In this document: one piece after another, positions 1-8,122 of the stretch | Position numbering within the stretch: the stretch's first letter is position 1 | Layout: each line of letters starts with the position of its first letter | Assembly: GCF_000427785.1 (NCBI RefSeq) | Contig: NZ_ATYR01000017.1 | Coordinates: 1-64,000 of the forward strand | Length of the DNA stretch: 64,000 nt | From: Massilia alkalitolerans DSM 17462 | GTDB taxonomy: Bacteria > Pseudomonadota > Gammaproteobacteria > Burkholderiales > Burkholderiaceae_D | Direction of reading: 5' to 3' | Position numbers and translations under genes: made by a program | Notes under the pieces: model-generated | What the model was told of the DNA's origin: nothing | Databases searched by the model: none | The model's input: only the letters and a program-made list of their open reading frames with translations

Positions 1-243
1 ATTGCGCACCAGGCGGTGAACCTGCGTGCCGGCGTGCGGGTACGCAGCGGCGTTGCCGGCGCCATCCATGTGCAGAATGTGAACGCCTATCACCAGCGCT
101 TCCGGCAATGGTTGAGCCGCTTCCGCGGCGTCGCTTCGCGCTACCTGCCGAACTACCTGGGCTGGCGCCGGGCGCTCGACGCTGGACGGATCACGACGGT
201 GGAGCAATTGCTGCGTCTCGCGTTCGGAGTCATCCATAGCTAA
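1..243 (+). CDS. IS1595-family transposase, C-terminal fragment (cut by window edge)
   Basis: The reading frame is open from base 1 and ends at a TAA at 241-243, so only the last 80 residues are visible. The segment with HVQNVNAYHQRF, WLSRFRGVASRYLPNYLGWR and a final short tail is what I recognise as the end of the ISXO2-like DDE transposase domain of IS1595 elements, where a conserved Asn-Tyr-His and the YLPNYLGWR block close the domain. Nothing can be said about the N-terminal zinc ribbon or the catalytic acids because they lie outside the window. I could not find a clear terminal inverted repeat between the stop codon and the next gene. The family call rests on recall of the C-terminal motif only. 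Confidence 0.75.
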   Translation: MAHQAVNLRAGVRVRSGVAGAIHVQNVNAYHQRFRQWLSRFRGVASRYLPNYLGWRRALDAGRITTVEQLLRLAFGVIHS

Positions 244-260
244 CGCTGACAGCGCCAATG

Positions 261-292
261 AAAAAAGCCACGCGGCCTTGCGACCGCGTGGC
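261..292 (-). terminator. Rho-independent terminator of the S46 peptidase gene
   Basis: A 9-bp perfect stem (GCCACGCGG at 267-275 with CCGCGTGGC at 284-292) is preceded on the plus strand by six A residues (261-266), which read as a U tract on the minus strand. It lies 33 bases past the stop of the minus-strand peptidase. On the plus strand it is followed only by TTCTTC, so it may also weakly stop transcription leaving the transposase. Confidence 0.8.
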
Positions 293-325
293 TTCTTCAT
301 GCGGCGCCCACGGGCGCCAGCAGGC

Positions 326-2491
326 TTATTGCACGCCCATTTCCTTCAGCAGGTTGTCGGCCTTGTCCACATGCTTCATGTTCCACAGCATGTAGCGGCT
401 GTCGACCTGGATCGAGCGGGTCATGGCCTTGTTGAAGTCCCAGTCCGAGATGATCGAATCCAGGGTGCCGTCGAAGGCCAGGCCGATCAGCTCGCCCTTC
501 GAGTTCAGCGCGGCCGAACCCGAGTTGCCGCCGGTGATGTCCAGCGTCGCCAGGAAGTTGACCGGCACGGTCTTCAGCTTCGGATCGACGTACTTGCCGA
601 AGTCCTTGGACTGGATCGCCGCCAGCTGGGCTTCCGGCGCGTTGAACTCGCCTTCGCCGGTGTGCTTGGCCACGATGCCCTTCGGGGTCGTGAACGCGGT
701 CCAGGAACCGGTGCCGTCGGCGCCGACGTCACGGCCCATCACCTTGCCGAAGGTGACGCGCAGGGTGCCGTTGGCGTCCGGGTAGACGGCCTGGCCCTTG
801 CTGTTCATGTAGGCGATCTTGGCGCGCATGTAGTTGCCGTAGGCTTGCTGGATCTTGCCCGCCATTTCCTCTTCCTTGGCTTCATCGCGCATCGACGCGT
901 CGTACATCGCGACGGCGGCCTTGATGAAGCTGTCGTTGGAGGCCTGGAATTCGGCCGGCGATTTCTTCAGCCATGCGGTGCGCTCTTCCTTGTTTGCCAG
1001 CTTGGAGCCGGCGTAGATGCGGTCCAGCGCGGCCTTCAGCTCGGCGTCGGTCATGCCCGGCTTGATGCCGAGGGCGGCGTCAAAAGCGGCGTCATGCTCG
1101 GCGGCCGGCTGCGCGTTGTACTTGGTCAGGAAGTTCAGCACCAGCGCCTTGTCGACCTTTTCGTCGTAGGTGCGGTCCTGGCCGGCGATGACCGAGTTCC
1201 AGCGCGCCAGGTCGCGTTCCTGGAAGCCGGTCTTGCGCTCGGCGTCCGGCTTGCTGCGCTCGTTGGCCAGGCGGTACAGCGAACGTGCCGAGGACAGGAA
1301 CTTCGGCTGGGCGTACGACAGGTAGAAGCCCTTCTTGGCATTGGCGTCGCGCTCGGCGATCAGCTTCTCGGCCTGCTCGATGTCGGCGGCGTACTGCGCC
1401 TTGCGCGCCGGGGTGGCGTTGACCCAGGCCTTCAGGGCGTTGTGCTCGGCCGTCTTACGCTGCAGGAAGTCGCTGTTCGCGTACGAGGTCAGCATGCCCT
1501 TGCGGTTCTTGTAGTAGTTGTTGACGCCCGCGATCTGGCCGGCGTACTTGAGCTTGGCGGCCGGGTCGTTCTTGGTCTCGCGCTCGATGATCGCCAGGGT
1601 CTCGCCCGATGCCTGCACGAAGGCCGGGTAGTTCCAGGTAAAGGTCGATTCGACTTCCGACGGCAGGCGGTGGCGGTTGGTGCGGCCCGGGTAGCCCAGC
1701 ACCATCACGAAGTCGCCTTCCTTGGCGCTGGCGCTCGGGTCGGCGATCTTCAGCACGTGCTTCGGCTTGTACGGCACGTTGTCCTGCGAGAACTCGGCGG
1801 CCTTGCCGTCCTTGCTCACGTAGGCGCGGTAGAAGCCGTAGTCGCCGGTGTGGCGCGGCCACATCCAGTTGTCGGTGTCGCCGCCGAACTTGCCGACGCC
1901 GGCCGGCGGTGCGTGCACCAGGCGCACGTCACGGATCTCGAGCTGCTTCAGGCGGTAGAACTCCAGGCCGCCGTAGAAGCTGGCCACGGTGCAGCGGTAG
2001 CCTGCATCCTTTTCGCACTCGGCCACCAGCTTCTTCTGGTTCTTCTCGATGGCGTCGATGCGTGCCTTGCCGGTCAGCTTGGCGACGTCCGGGGTGATGA
2101 TCTGGTTGGTGACGTTGGCCACTTCCTCGGTCACGTAGACGCGGCTGCCCGGTGCGGCCGGCAGCTCTTCGCCCAGGGTCTTGGCCAGGAAGCCGTTGGC
2201 CAGCAGGTCACGTTCCGGGGTCGAGTTGACCGCGATGCTGTTGTACACGCAGTGGTGGTTGGTGACGACCAGGCCCTGCGGCGAGACGAACGAGGCCGAG
2301 CAGCCGCCCAGGCTCACGATCGCGCCCATCGGGAATTCGGTCAGCTTGGTCAGGGTGGACGGATCCAGCTTGAGGCCGGCGGCTTTCAGTTGCTTGGCTA
2401 CTTGTGGCAGCTGCTGCGGCATCCACATGCCTTCGTCCGCGTGTGCGGCGAAGCTGGTCAGGATGGCCAGCGAGAGGAGGGTCTTTTTCAT
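326..2491 (-). CDS. Secreted S46-family dipeptidyl-peptidase (DPP7-like)
   Basis: A 721-residue protein with a signal peptide (MKKTLLSLAI start, Ala-His-Ala cleavage near residue 18) and the features of peptidase family S46, exopeptidases with a chymotrypsin fold that release N-terminal dipeptides in the periplasm. The catalytic His is in VVTNHHC (His80), the Asp region is DTDNWMWPRHTGD, and the nucleophile is Ser657 in GGNSGSAALNSKG. Eighteen residues after the Ser comes Gly675 in GLAFDG. In the characterised Porphyromonas enzymes this position is Gly in DPP7 (hydrophobic P1) and Arg in DPP11 (acidic P1), so a DPP7-like preference is inferred. The gene stands alone, with a terminator downstream and a palindromic repeat in its upstream region. 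A shorter alternative product is unlikely because the signal peptide starts at this Met. Confidence 0.92.
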   Translation of the reverse strand: MKKTLLSLAILTSFAAHADEGMWMPQQLPQVAKQLKAAGLKLDPSTLTKLTEFPMGAIVSLGGCSASFVSPQGLVVTNHHCVYNSIAVNSTPERDLLANGFLAKTLGEELPAAPGSRVYVTEEVANVTNQIITPDVAKLTGKARIDAIEKNQKKLVAECEKDAGYRCTVASFYGGLEFYRLKQLEIRDVRLVHAPPAGVGKFGGDTDNWMWPRHTGDYGFYRAYVSKDGKAAEFSQDNVPYKPKHVLKIADPSASAKEGDFVMVLGYPGRTNRHRLPSEVESTFTWNYPAFVQASGETLAIIERETKNDPAAKLKYAGQIAGVNNYYKNRKGMLTSYANSDFLQRKTAEHNALKAWVNATPARKAQYAADIEQAEKLIAERDANAKKGFYLSYAQPKFLSSARSLYRLANERSKPDAERKTGFQERDLARWNSVIAGQDRTYDEKVDKALVLNFLTKYNAQPAAEHDAAFDAALGIKPGMTDAELKAALDRIYAGSKLANKEERTAWLKKSPAEFQASNDSFIKAAVAMYDASMRDEAKEEEMAGKIQQAYGNYMRAKIAYMNSKGQAVYPDANGTLRVTFGKVMGRDVGADGTGSWTAFTTPKGIVAKHTGEGEFNAPEAQLAAIQSKDFGKYVDPKLKTVPVNFLATLDITGGNSGSAALNSKGELIGLAFDGTLDSIISDWDFNKAMTRSIQVDSRYMLWNMKHVDKADNLLKEMGVQ

Positions 2492-2531
2492 TCGCGTCTG
2501 TCTGGTTGAGGATGGGAACTCTTGGAACGCC

Positions 2532-2598
2532 TAACACAACCCCCATTGCTACGTTGCATTCGTCTTCGACGATGCGCCTTGCCCTGGGGCTTGTGTTA
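2532..2598. repeat. Palindromic repeat, family C copy 1
   Basis: Inverted arms TAACACAA-C-CCCC (from 2532) and GGGG-C-TTGTGTTA (to 2598) enclose a core containing GCTACGTTGC, CGTCTTCGAC and GCGCCTTGCCCTGG. The same core words occur in the hairpin between hrcA and fur at 43407-43509, although the outer arms differ completely. It lies in the 214-bp gap between the S46 peptidase and the phospholipase D-like gene, upstream of the peptidase start. Confidence 0.7.
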
Positions 2599-2705
2599 AA
2601 CGTTCAATGCTCCGCGGAGCATCCAAGAGTATCCGTAATCCCTATATGCATCGTCAACCAATATTTCGTACCGACAAACACAGAGTTCTCTAGAGGAAAG
2701 TTGTC

Positions 2706-3992
2706 CTACAACTGGGCGCTGAACAGGGAAGCCACGCCGGTGCTCAGGCGCTGCCACCACGGCCGCTCGCGGTGTTCCGCCTTGGTTACCGGGCTCGCGT
2801 GCCGCCAATCATCCTCGAAGATGGCGGTCTGCTCGCGCGCGAAGCCTTCGTGCAGCACGTTGAGATTGGCCTCGTCGTTGATGCTGAACGAGCGGTTGTC
2901 GAAGTTGGTCGAGCCGACCGACACCAGCAGGTTGTCGACGATCAGGGCCTTCACGTGGTACATCGTGGGCTGGTATTCGGCCAGCTTGACGCCCGCAGCC
3001 AGCAGTTCGCCCCAGCGCTCGCGCGAGGCGGCCTTGACCAGGTCCGAATCGATGATCTTGCCTGGCATCAGGATGCGCACCCGCACCCCGCGTTTCGCCG
3101 CTTCGATCAGGGTGCGGATGGTGAGCTCGTCGGGCACGAAATAGGCGGCCGACAGGTCGATCGTCTTGCGCGCCGAGGTAATGGACATCAGGTACATCAG
3201 GTGCATCGATGCGGCGCCGCCGGTCGGCGAGCTCGAAAACATCTGGGCCGGCATGTCGCCCACGTGCTGCAGGGCCGGGAAGTAATCGGCGCCGTCTAGC
3301 ACGGTGCCGGTGGCCTTGGTCCAGTTGTCGTTGAACACGGCCTGCACCTGGCCGACCACCGGTCCTTCGATGCGGAAATGGGTGTCGCGCCAGTGGTCCT
3401 TGTCCTGGGCATTGCCGCGCCATTGGTCGGCGATGCCGACCCCGCCGGTGAAGCCGACCTTGCCGTCGATCACCAGGAGCTTGCGGTGGGTGCGGTTGTT
3501 CAGGCGCGCCAGCTTCCACCAGACCGGCTTGTGGTAGCGCTGCACCTGCACGCCGGCCTGTTTCATGGCGTCGATCTGGGCCAGGTCGAGTTTGAGGCTG
3601 CCCATGAAATCCAGCATCACGTGGACTTTCACGCCGGCGCGGGCGCGCTCGATCAGGGCTTCGGTGAATTCCTTGCCGATCGAGCCGGACCAGTAGATAT
3701 AGGTTTCGAAGGTGATGCTCTTCCGGGCCGAACGGATCGCATCGAGCATGGCCGGGAAGATCTGGTCGCCGTTGAGCAGGACCTCGACTTTATTCCCTTC
3801 GAGGATGGGCGGACCGAGCAGGACCCCGAGCGAGCGGCGGAACTGCGGGTCCTTGGTATCGTACTGCCGGGTCAGGCGGGTTTCGATCTGCGTTTCGCTC
3901 GGCATGAAATTGAGCGCGAGCACCCCGCCGACCAGCGTGAGGGCGGCCGTGACGAGGATGGTCCAGAATCGTTTGGGTGATAGTAGGGACAT
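2706..3992 (-). CDS. Phospholipase D-like / cardiolipin synthase-type membrane protein
   Basis: The 428-residue protein has an N-terminal hydrophobic anchor (FWTILVTAALTLVGGVLAL) and two HKD phosphodiesterase motifs: His169-x-Lys171-x4-Asp176 in THRKLLVIDGKVGFTGG, and a second beginning at about His346 in YHVKALIVDNLLVSVGSTN. This duplicated layout is that of cardiolipin synthases, which join phosphatidylglycerol molecules in the inner membrane, though some members act as general phospholipases. I start the gene at 3992 (MSLLSPKRF) rather than at an in-frame ATG 39 bases upstream, because the longer form would begin inside the terminator of the preceding gene. It has only one membrane segment, fewer than the classical ClsA, so it resembles the ClsB/ClsC or PLD-domain group more. 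The exact substrate cannot be told from sequence. Confidence 0.85.
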   Translation of the reverse strand: MSLLSPKRFWTILVTAALTLVGGVLALNFMPSETQIETRLTRQYDTKDPQFRRSLGVLLGPPILEGNKVEVLLNGDQIFPAMLDAIRSARKSITFETYIYWSGSIGKEFTEALIERARAGVKVHVMLDFMGSLKLDLAQIDAMKQAGVQVQRYHKPVWWKLARLNNRTHRKLLVIDGKVGFTGGVGIADQWRGNAQDKDHWRDTHFRIEGPVVGQVQAVFNDNWTKATGTVLDGADYFPALQHVGDMPAQMFSSSPTGGAASMHLMYLMSITSARKTIDLSAAYFVPDELTIRTLIEAAKRGVRVRILMPGKIIDSDLVKAASRERWGELLAAGVKLAEYQPTMYHVKALIVDNLLVSVGSTNFDNRSFSINDEANLNVLHEGFAREQTAIFEDDWRHASPVTKAEHRERPWWQRLSTGVASLFSAQL

Positions 3993-4020
3993 ATGGAAAC
4001 ACGGGTGGAACTGCGGGCGT

Positions 4021-4050
4021 AAAAAAACCAACGCATGAAGCGTTGGTTTT
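4021..4050 (-). terminator. Rho-independent terminator after the GlsB-type gene
   Basis: Perfect 11-bp arms AAAACCAACGC (4024-4034) and GCGTTGGTTTT (4040-4050) flank a 5-base loop. A-rich sequence on the left and T-rich on the right mean it could work in both directions. It sits between the minus-strand membrane-protein gene ending at 4075 and the minus-strand phospholipase D-like gene, so it separates their transcripts. Confidence 0.85.
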
Positions 4051-4074
4051 TAGCTAGGGCTACCCGATTGCTGA

Positions 4075-4344
4075 TTAACGAACACGGCCGCGACGCAGCA
4101 GGTTCACGATCGCCAGCAGGATGACAGCGCCCAGGAACGAAACCAGCAGCGACGACACGCTGAAGTCATCGGAGTTGATGGTGCCGGTGCCGAACAGCGG
4201 CGACAGCAGCCAGCCACCCAGGAAGGCGCCAACGATACCAACTACGATGTTGAGAATCATGCCTTGCTCTGCGTCGGTCTTCATGACCATGCTGGCCAGC
4301 CAGCCCAGAATGCCACCGACAACGATCCAAATGATGAATAACAT
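4075..4344 (-). CDS. GlsB/YeaQ/YmgE-family stress-response membrane protein
   Basis: An 89-residue protein made almost entirely of three hydrophobic glycine-rich segments: MLFIIWIVVGGILGWLASM, then ILNIVVGIVGAFLGGWLL, then a last one ending in LRRGRVR. This matches the small Transgly_assoc family (YeaQ, YmgE, GlsB), inner-membrane proteins induced in stationary phase or under acid and envelope stress; no enzymatic activity is established. The gene has its own terminator downstream and a divergent 283-bp gap to another stress-type gene at 4628, so the two may respond to a shared signal, which is inference. A purine-rich ribosome site (GGAGGT) lies just upstream of the ATG. Confidence 0.9.
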   Translation of the reverse strand: MLFIIWIVVGGILGWLASMVMKTDAEQGMILNIVVGIVGAFLGGWLLSPLFGTGTINSDDFSVSSLLVSFLGAVILLAIVNLLRRGRVR

Positions 4345-4627
4345 GGTGTACCTCCTTCAAGTGTAAGAAAACATACCCCCAGGCCCTTGAATTGCCGTGG
4401 CCATGGAGAAAAGTCTAGAGACCAGTCCCCTTCAGGTCGGTGCGGCAACGAACGTTAGACGGCGAATCTGCAAGCCTGTTCTGCCGCTTCGAACTGTTGA
4501 GCGAAAAGAACCGGGCAGGGTGCGTCAGCGAACAGAAGAGGTCTTGTACCGGGCATAAGGTTTCAACACTTGCAAGATCGATTTTGTTTGCAGGACCCAG
4601 CACCTGAACCTTCTGAAAGGATTCGCC

Positions 4628-6136
4628 ATGAGCAACTACGATTCGAATAACACCAACCAGAATTCCCGCATGGTCACTGGCCTGTTCCCCGACCGTGCCA
4701 GCGCAGAACGTGCATATTCCTCGATCTCGACCCGCGGTTATAGCAAGGACGACGTCAACCTGATGATGTCGGACGAGGCCCGCAAGACCCATTTCGGCGA
4801 CACCGATACTGAACTGGGCAGCAAGGCCGCCGAAGGCGCCGGCATCGGCGCCGGCATCGGCGGCACCATCGGCGCCGTCCTGGCAGGCATCGCCGCCGTC
4901 GGCACCACCCTCGTGCTGCCTGGCCTGGGCGTGGTCGTCGCCGGCCCGCTGGCAGCGGCCCTGGCCGGCGCCGGCGCCGGCGGCATCACCGGTGGCCTGA
5001 TCGGCGCGCTGATCGGCGCCGGCATCCCGGAAGACCGTGCTGCCCACTATGAAGAAGGCATCAAGCGCGGCGGCATCGTGATGGGCGTGAACGCCCGTTC
5101 GGACGAAGATGCGCGCCACATCCAGCAATCCTGGACCGACAGCGGCGGCACCCACATCATCGGCACCGGCGTCGGCGCCCTGGGTGGTGCGGCAGCCGGC
5201 GCCGCCATTGGTTCGGCGGCCGGCCCGGTCGGCACCGTGGCGGGCGCCGCCATCGGCGCGGTCACCGGCGGCATCGCCGGCAAGGGCGTGGGCGAAGTCG
5301 TGAACCCGAAAGCGGGCGACGACCTGTCGGAACACTACCTGGCCAAGGGCGTCGGCGCCAGCAGCGGCGCGGCCGTGGGCGCGATGGCCGGCGCGGCCGG
5401 CGGCCCGATCGGCATGGCTGCCGGTGCGGTGGTCGGCGGCCTGGCGGGCGGCGCAGCCGGCAAGGGCGCGGGCGAAGTCGTGAACCCGAAAGCGGGCGAC
5501 GAACTGCACGACCATAACCTGGCGCAGGGCGTCGGCGGCGCCGGCGGCGCTGCGGCCGGCGCGGTTGCCGGTTCGGTGGCGGGCCCGGTCGGCGCCGCAG
5601 CGGGCGCCGTGATCGGCGGCCTGGCCGGCGGCGCGGCAGGCAAGGGCACCGGCGAAGTCGTGAACCCGAAAGCGGGCGACGAACTGCATGACCACCACCT
5701 GGGCACCGGCGTCGGTGCGGCTGGCGGCGCTGCGGTCGGCGGTGCGGTGCTGGGCGGCGCGGTCGGCGGTCCGGTCGGCGCGGTGGCCGGTGCCGGCATC
5801 GGCGCGGCCGTCGGCGGCATGGCCGGCAAGGGCGTGGCCAAGATGGTCAACCCGCAGGAGGAAGACGCCCACTGGCGCAACCAGTACCAGACCCAGCCGT
5901 ACTACACCCCGGGTTACACCTACGACGATTACGCACCGGCCTATGCGCTGGGCTACAACTCGGCAGGCCGCTACCCGGGCGGCTACGACATGCACGAGAA
6001 CGAGCTGTCGACCGAATGGGAACGCACCAAGGGCAATTCGCGCCTGAGCTGGGACCAGGCCAAGCACGCTTCGCGCGCCGCATGGCACAAGGTCGAGCGT
6101 GCCATCCCGGGTGACGCGGACCGCGACGGCCGCTGA
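4628..6136 (+). CDS. Stress-type protein with tandem glycine-zipper repeats
   Basis: A 502-residue protein. The first 60 residues (RMVTGLFPDRASAERAYSSI and following) resemble the general-stress-protein 17M/YflT-type domain. The next 100 residues hold Gly/Ala-rich membrane-active stretches. From about residue 175 to 420 there are four consecutive units ending in the signature GKGxGEVVNPKAGD; the first three endings lie exactly 180 bases apart (5279, 5459, 5639) and the last 186 bases further on, diverged. Each unit is a glycine zipper (GAAxGxxxGxxxGPxGxxAGA), a pattern that packs helices in membranes. The C-terminus is hydrophilic and Tyr/Trp-rich. No signal peptide is seen. The start has an AAAGGA site. 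Function is unknown; association with membranes under stress is inferred. Neighbours are a GlsB-type gene (divergent) and YceI (convergent). Confidence 0.85.
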   Translation: MSNYDSNNTNQNSRMVTGLFPDRASAERAYSSISTRGYSKDDVNLMMSDEARKTHFGDTDTELGSKAAEGAGIGAGIGGTIGAVLAGIAAVGTTLVLPGLGVVVAGPLAAALAGAGAGGITGGLIGALIGAGIPEDRAAHYEEGIKRGGIVMGVNARSDEDARHIQQSWTDSGGTHIIGTGVGALGGAAAGAAIGSAAGPVGTVAGAAIGAVTGGIAGKGVGEVVNPKAGDDLSEHYLAKGVGASSGAAVGAMAGAAGGPIGMAAGAVVGGLAGGAAGKGAGEVVNPKAGDELHDHNLAQGVGGAGGAAAGAVAGSVAGPVGAAAGAVIGGLAGGAAGKGTGEVVNPKAGDELHDHHLGTGVGAAGGAAVGGAVLGGAVGGPVGAVAGAGIGAAVGGMAGKGVAKMVNPQEEDAHWRNQYQTQPYYTPGYTYDDYAPAYALGYNSAGRYPGGYDMHENELSTEWERTKGNSRLSWDQAKHASRAAWHKVERAIPGDADRDGR

Positions 6137-6160
6137 TCGCTGACGACGCATTCGGCGTAA

Positions 6161-6195
6161 AAAAAGCCTCGGTGCCGGACGGCACCGAGGCTTTT
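6161..6195. terminator. Bidirectional terminator between the glycine-zipper gene and yceI
   Basis: Arms GCCTCGGTGCC (6166-6176) and GGCACCGAGGC (6181-6191) form an 11-bp perfect stem with a GGAC loop, with AAAAA on the left and TTTT on the right. It lies between two convergent genes and suits both. Confidence 0.9.
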
Positions 6196-6212
6196 CCTTT
6201 TGGGCGAAGCGA

Positions 6213-6788
6213 CTACTGCTTGACCGCTTCCACCTGGATCGCCAGCTTCACTTCCGGCGAAAACTTCGGCAGGCCGAAGTTAATGCCGTAGTCGCTGCGC
6301 TGGAAGCTGCCGGTCACGTCGGCGCCGCACACTTCGCGCTTGAGCATCGGGTGGTCGATGCACTTGAACTTGTTGATGGTCAGGGTCAGCGGCTTGGTCA
6401 CGCCGTGCAGGGTCAGCTCGCCTTCGGCCGAGGTCGGGACGTCGCCGGTGAACTTGATCGACTTCGACTTGAAGGTCGCGGTCGGGAATTGGGCGGCGTC
6501 GAAGATGTCCGGCTTCTTGGCGTGCTCGTTCATCTTGTCGTGGCCGAAGTCGATGCTGTCGATGTACACGGTGATGTCGAGGGTGCCGGTTTTCTTCGCG
6601 CGGTCGAGGGTCACGGTGCCGTCGGTCTTGTTGAACTTGCCGCGCCAGACCGAGATGCCCATGTGGTCGGCCTCGAAGCTCGGATAGGTGTGGTTCGGCT
6701 CGATCTTGTAGGTGTCGGCGGCAAAGGCGAGGCCGGCGCCGAGGGTGCTCGAAGCGGCCAGGGCGGCGATCAGGTGCTTGATTTTCAT
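6213..6788 (-). CDS. YceI-family periplasmic protein (first copy)
   Basis: A 191-residue secreted protein with a signal peptide ending around AGLAFAAD. The mature part has the YceI lipocalin-like pattern: [20 protein letters not shown] near the N-terminus, [27 protein letters not shown], and [14 protein letters not shown]. Family members bind polyprenyl/isoprenoid chains in a beta-barrel and occur in the periplasm. It is the third gene of a minus-strand group with another YceI (6830-7384) and a cytochrome b561-type protein, an arrangement seen in many proteobacteria. A pair of cysteines (in [13 protein letters not shown]) is absent from the second copy. Ends at a shared bidirectional terminator. 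Confidence 0.93.
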   Translation of the reverse strand: MKIKHLIAALAASSTLGAGLAFAADTYKIEPNHTYPSFEADHMGISVWRGKFNKTDGTVTLDRAKKTGTLDITVYIDSIDFGHDKMNEHAKKPDIFDAAQFPTATFKSKSIKFTGDVPTSAEGELTLHGVTKPLTLTINKFKCIDHPMLKREVCGADVTGSFQRSDYGINFGLPKFSPEVKLAIQVEAVKQ

Positions 6789-6829
6789 GGAACGATTCCT
6801 TGCGTGTGTTGAGGTGTTTGCTGGGGTGA

Positions 6830-7384
6830 TTACTGGCCCGCCGTAACGCGGAACTTGATGACAACCTCATCGGCGACCATGCTCGTGTCCTTCCACTCGC
6901 CTTCGCCGATGTTGAAGGCCAGCCGCTTGATCGGCAGCTGGCCTTCGAATACCTGCTTGCCGCCTTCCGCCTTGACGCTCAGCGGGAAGCTGACGTCGGC
7001 GCTGCGGCCCTTGATGGTGAGCTTGCCGCTCACGTTCAGCTTGCCCGCGCCGGCCGGCGCGATCGCGCTCGACACGAAGCTCGCCTTCGGGAACTGGGCG
7101 GTGTTGAACCATTCCTTCTTGGTGACTTCCTTGTTGTAGTCGGGGTCGCCCAGGTCGAGGCTGGCGGTCTGGATCTCGACGCTCGCCTTCGACGCGGCCG
7201 GCTTGGCGGCGTCGTAGTCGATCTGCGCAGCAAACTGCTTGAACTTCGCCTCGACCGGCACGCCCATCTGCTTGAAGGTGGCCGTCACGCTGCTTTTCGC
7301 CGGGTCGGTTTTCAGGGGCGCCGCGATGGCGACGGCGCTTGCCAGCACCGAGGCCAGCAGCAGGCTTTTCATGGGTTTCATCAA
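6830..7384 (-). CDS. YceI-family periplasmic protein (second copy)
   Basis: A 184-residue protein with a signal peptide ([18 protein letters not shown]) and the YceI core: [20 protein letters not shown], then [28 protein letters not shown] and [16 protein letters not shown]. The start overlaps the stop of the cytochrome b561-type gene by ATGA, so the two are translationally coupled; a Met four residues in is an alternative start that gives a more normal signal peptide. It is only distantly similar to the neighbouring YceI copy and belongs to the shorter branch that commonly follows cytochrome b561 genes, where it may pass an isoprenoid quinone-like ligand to or from the haem protein. That functional link is inference. 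Confidence 0.93.
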   Translation of the reverse strand: MMKPMKSLLLASVLASAVAIAAPLKTDPAKSSVTATFKQMGVPVEAKFKQFAAQIDYDAAKPAASKASVEIQTASLDLGDPDYNKEVTKKEWFNTAQFPKASFVSSAIAPAGAGKLNVSGKLTIKGRSADVSFPLSVKAEGGKQVFEGQLPIKRLAFNIGEGEWKDTSMVADEVVIKFRVTAGQ

Positions 7385-7926
7385 GACTCCTTACGGGTAG
7401 AGAAAGGCAGCATGCGCGCCATCACGCCGTCGCGGTCGACGAGCAGGTGCTTGAGCGCGGCCGCCACGTGCAGGCCGACGAGCAGCGCCAGCAACATGTT
7501 GAGCCAGTAGTGGACATCCTTCAGCACGACTTTCAGGGCCGGATCCGGCCCCATCAGCACCGGCAGTTCGATCACACCGAACCAGACGATCGGATAGCCG
7601 GTCGCCAGGCTGTAGAAATAGCCGGACAGGGGCACTGCGAACATCAGGATGTACAGCAGCCAATGCAGGCCATGGGAGGCGCCGCGCTGCCAGGCCGGCA
7701 TCGCGTCGGCGTAGGCCGGCGGATGACGGAACAGGCGCCACAGCAGGCGCAGGGCGGCCAGCAGCAGCACCGTCACGCCGGCCCATTTGTGCCAGTTGAA
7801 ATACTTCAGCTTGGTCGGCGTGATGCCCGGGATATCGGTCATGACCAGCCCGAGCGTGAAGGTCCCGATGATCAGCAGGGCGATCAGCCAGTGCAGGACG
7901 ATGGCCGGGAGGGTATAGCGGTACAT
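7381..7926 (-). CDS. Cytochrome b561-type di-haem membrane protein
   Basis: The 181-residue protein has four hydrophobic segments and the histidines of the bacterial cytochrome b561 family: His13 (VLHWLIALLI), HKWAGVTVLL, LHWLLYILM, and HYWLNMLLALLVGLHVAAAL near the end. Such proteins hold two b haems in the inner membrane and exchange electrons with the quinone pool; E. coli CybB can oxidise superoxide. It is the first gene of the minus-strand group with two YceI genes and overlaps the next by four bases. A dyad at 7949-7969 lies 22 bases upstream of the start and may be an operator. Confidence 0.92.
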   Translation of the reverse strand: MYRYTLPAIVLHWLIALLIIGTFTLGLVMTDIPGITPTKLKYFNWHKWAGVTVLLLAALRLLWRLFRHPPAYADAMPAWQRGASHGLHWLLYILMFAVPLSGYFYSLATGYPIVWFGVIELPVLMGPDPALKVVLKDVHYWLNMLLALLVGLHVAAALKHLLVDRDGVMARMLPFSTRKES

Positions 7927-7948
7927 ATGATTATTTTCGAGAATTCGT

Positions 7949-7969
7949 ACTGGTTAGGACTATACCAGT
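7949..7969. promoter_or_regulatory. Candidate operator upstream of the cytochrome b561-yceI operon
   Basis: ACTGGT (7949-7954) and ACCAGT (7964-7969) form a dyad with a 9-base spacer, in the 196-bp divergent gap between the cytochrome b561 operon and the TonB receptor gene. The size fits a dimeric helix-turn-helix regulator. No regulator gene is adjacent. Confidence 0.35.
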
Positions 7970-8122
7970 CTTTAGCGAGTTCGCTGTAGGTGCAATTTCG
8001 CTGGGTACACTAGCACGCTTTGTATTCACTGCACAGCAATAGCCGCCAGAATGTAAAATTCAACAAAGAGTACTTTATCAAAGATTACCTGTGGATACTT
8101 TTGCTGCCATGGAGCAGGACTT

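Noticed and set aside
278..2509. A 743-codon open frame on the plus strand opposite the S46 peptidase
   Set aside because: It is the GC-rich antisense shadow of the peptidase; its translation is Arg/Val/Leu/His-rich with no family features, while the minus frame has a signal peptide and catalytic motifs.
5154..5880. Regular 180-base repeats that could be read as a CRISPR-like or satellite array
   Set aside because: The repeats are in frame, encode the conserved GKGxGEVVNPKAGD unit and have no spacers; they are protein repeats.
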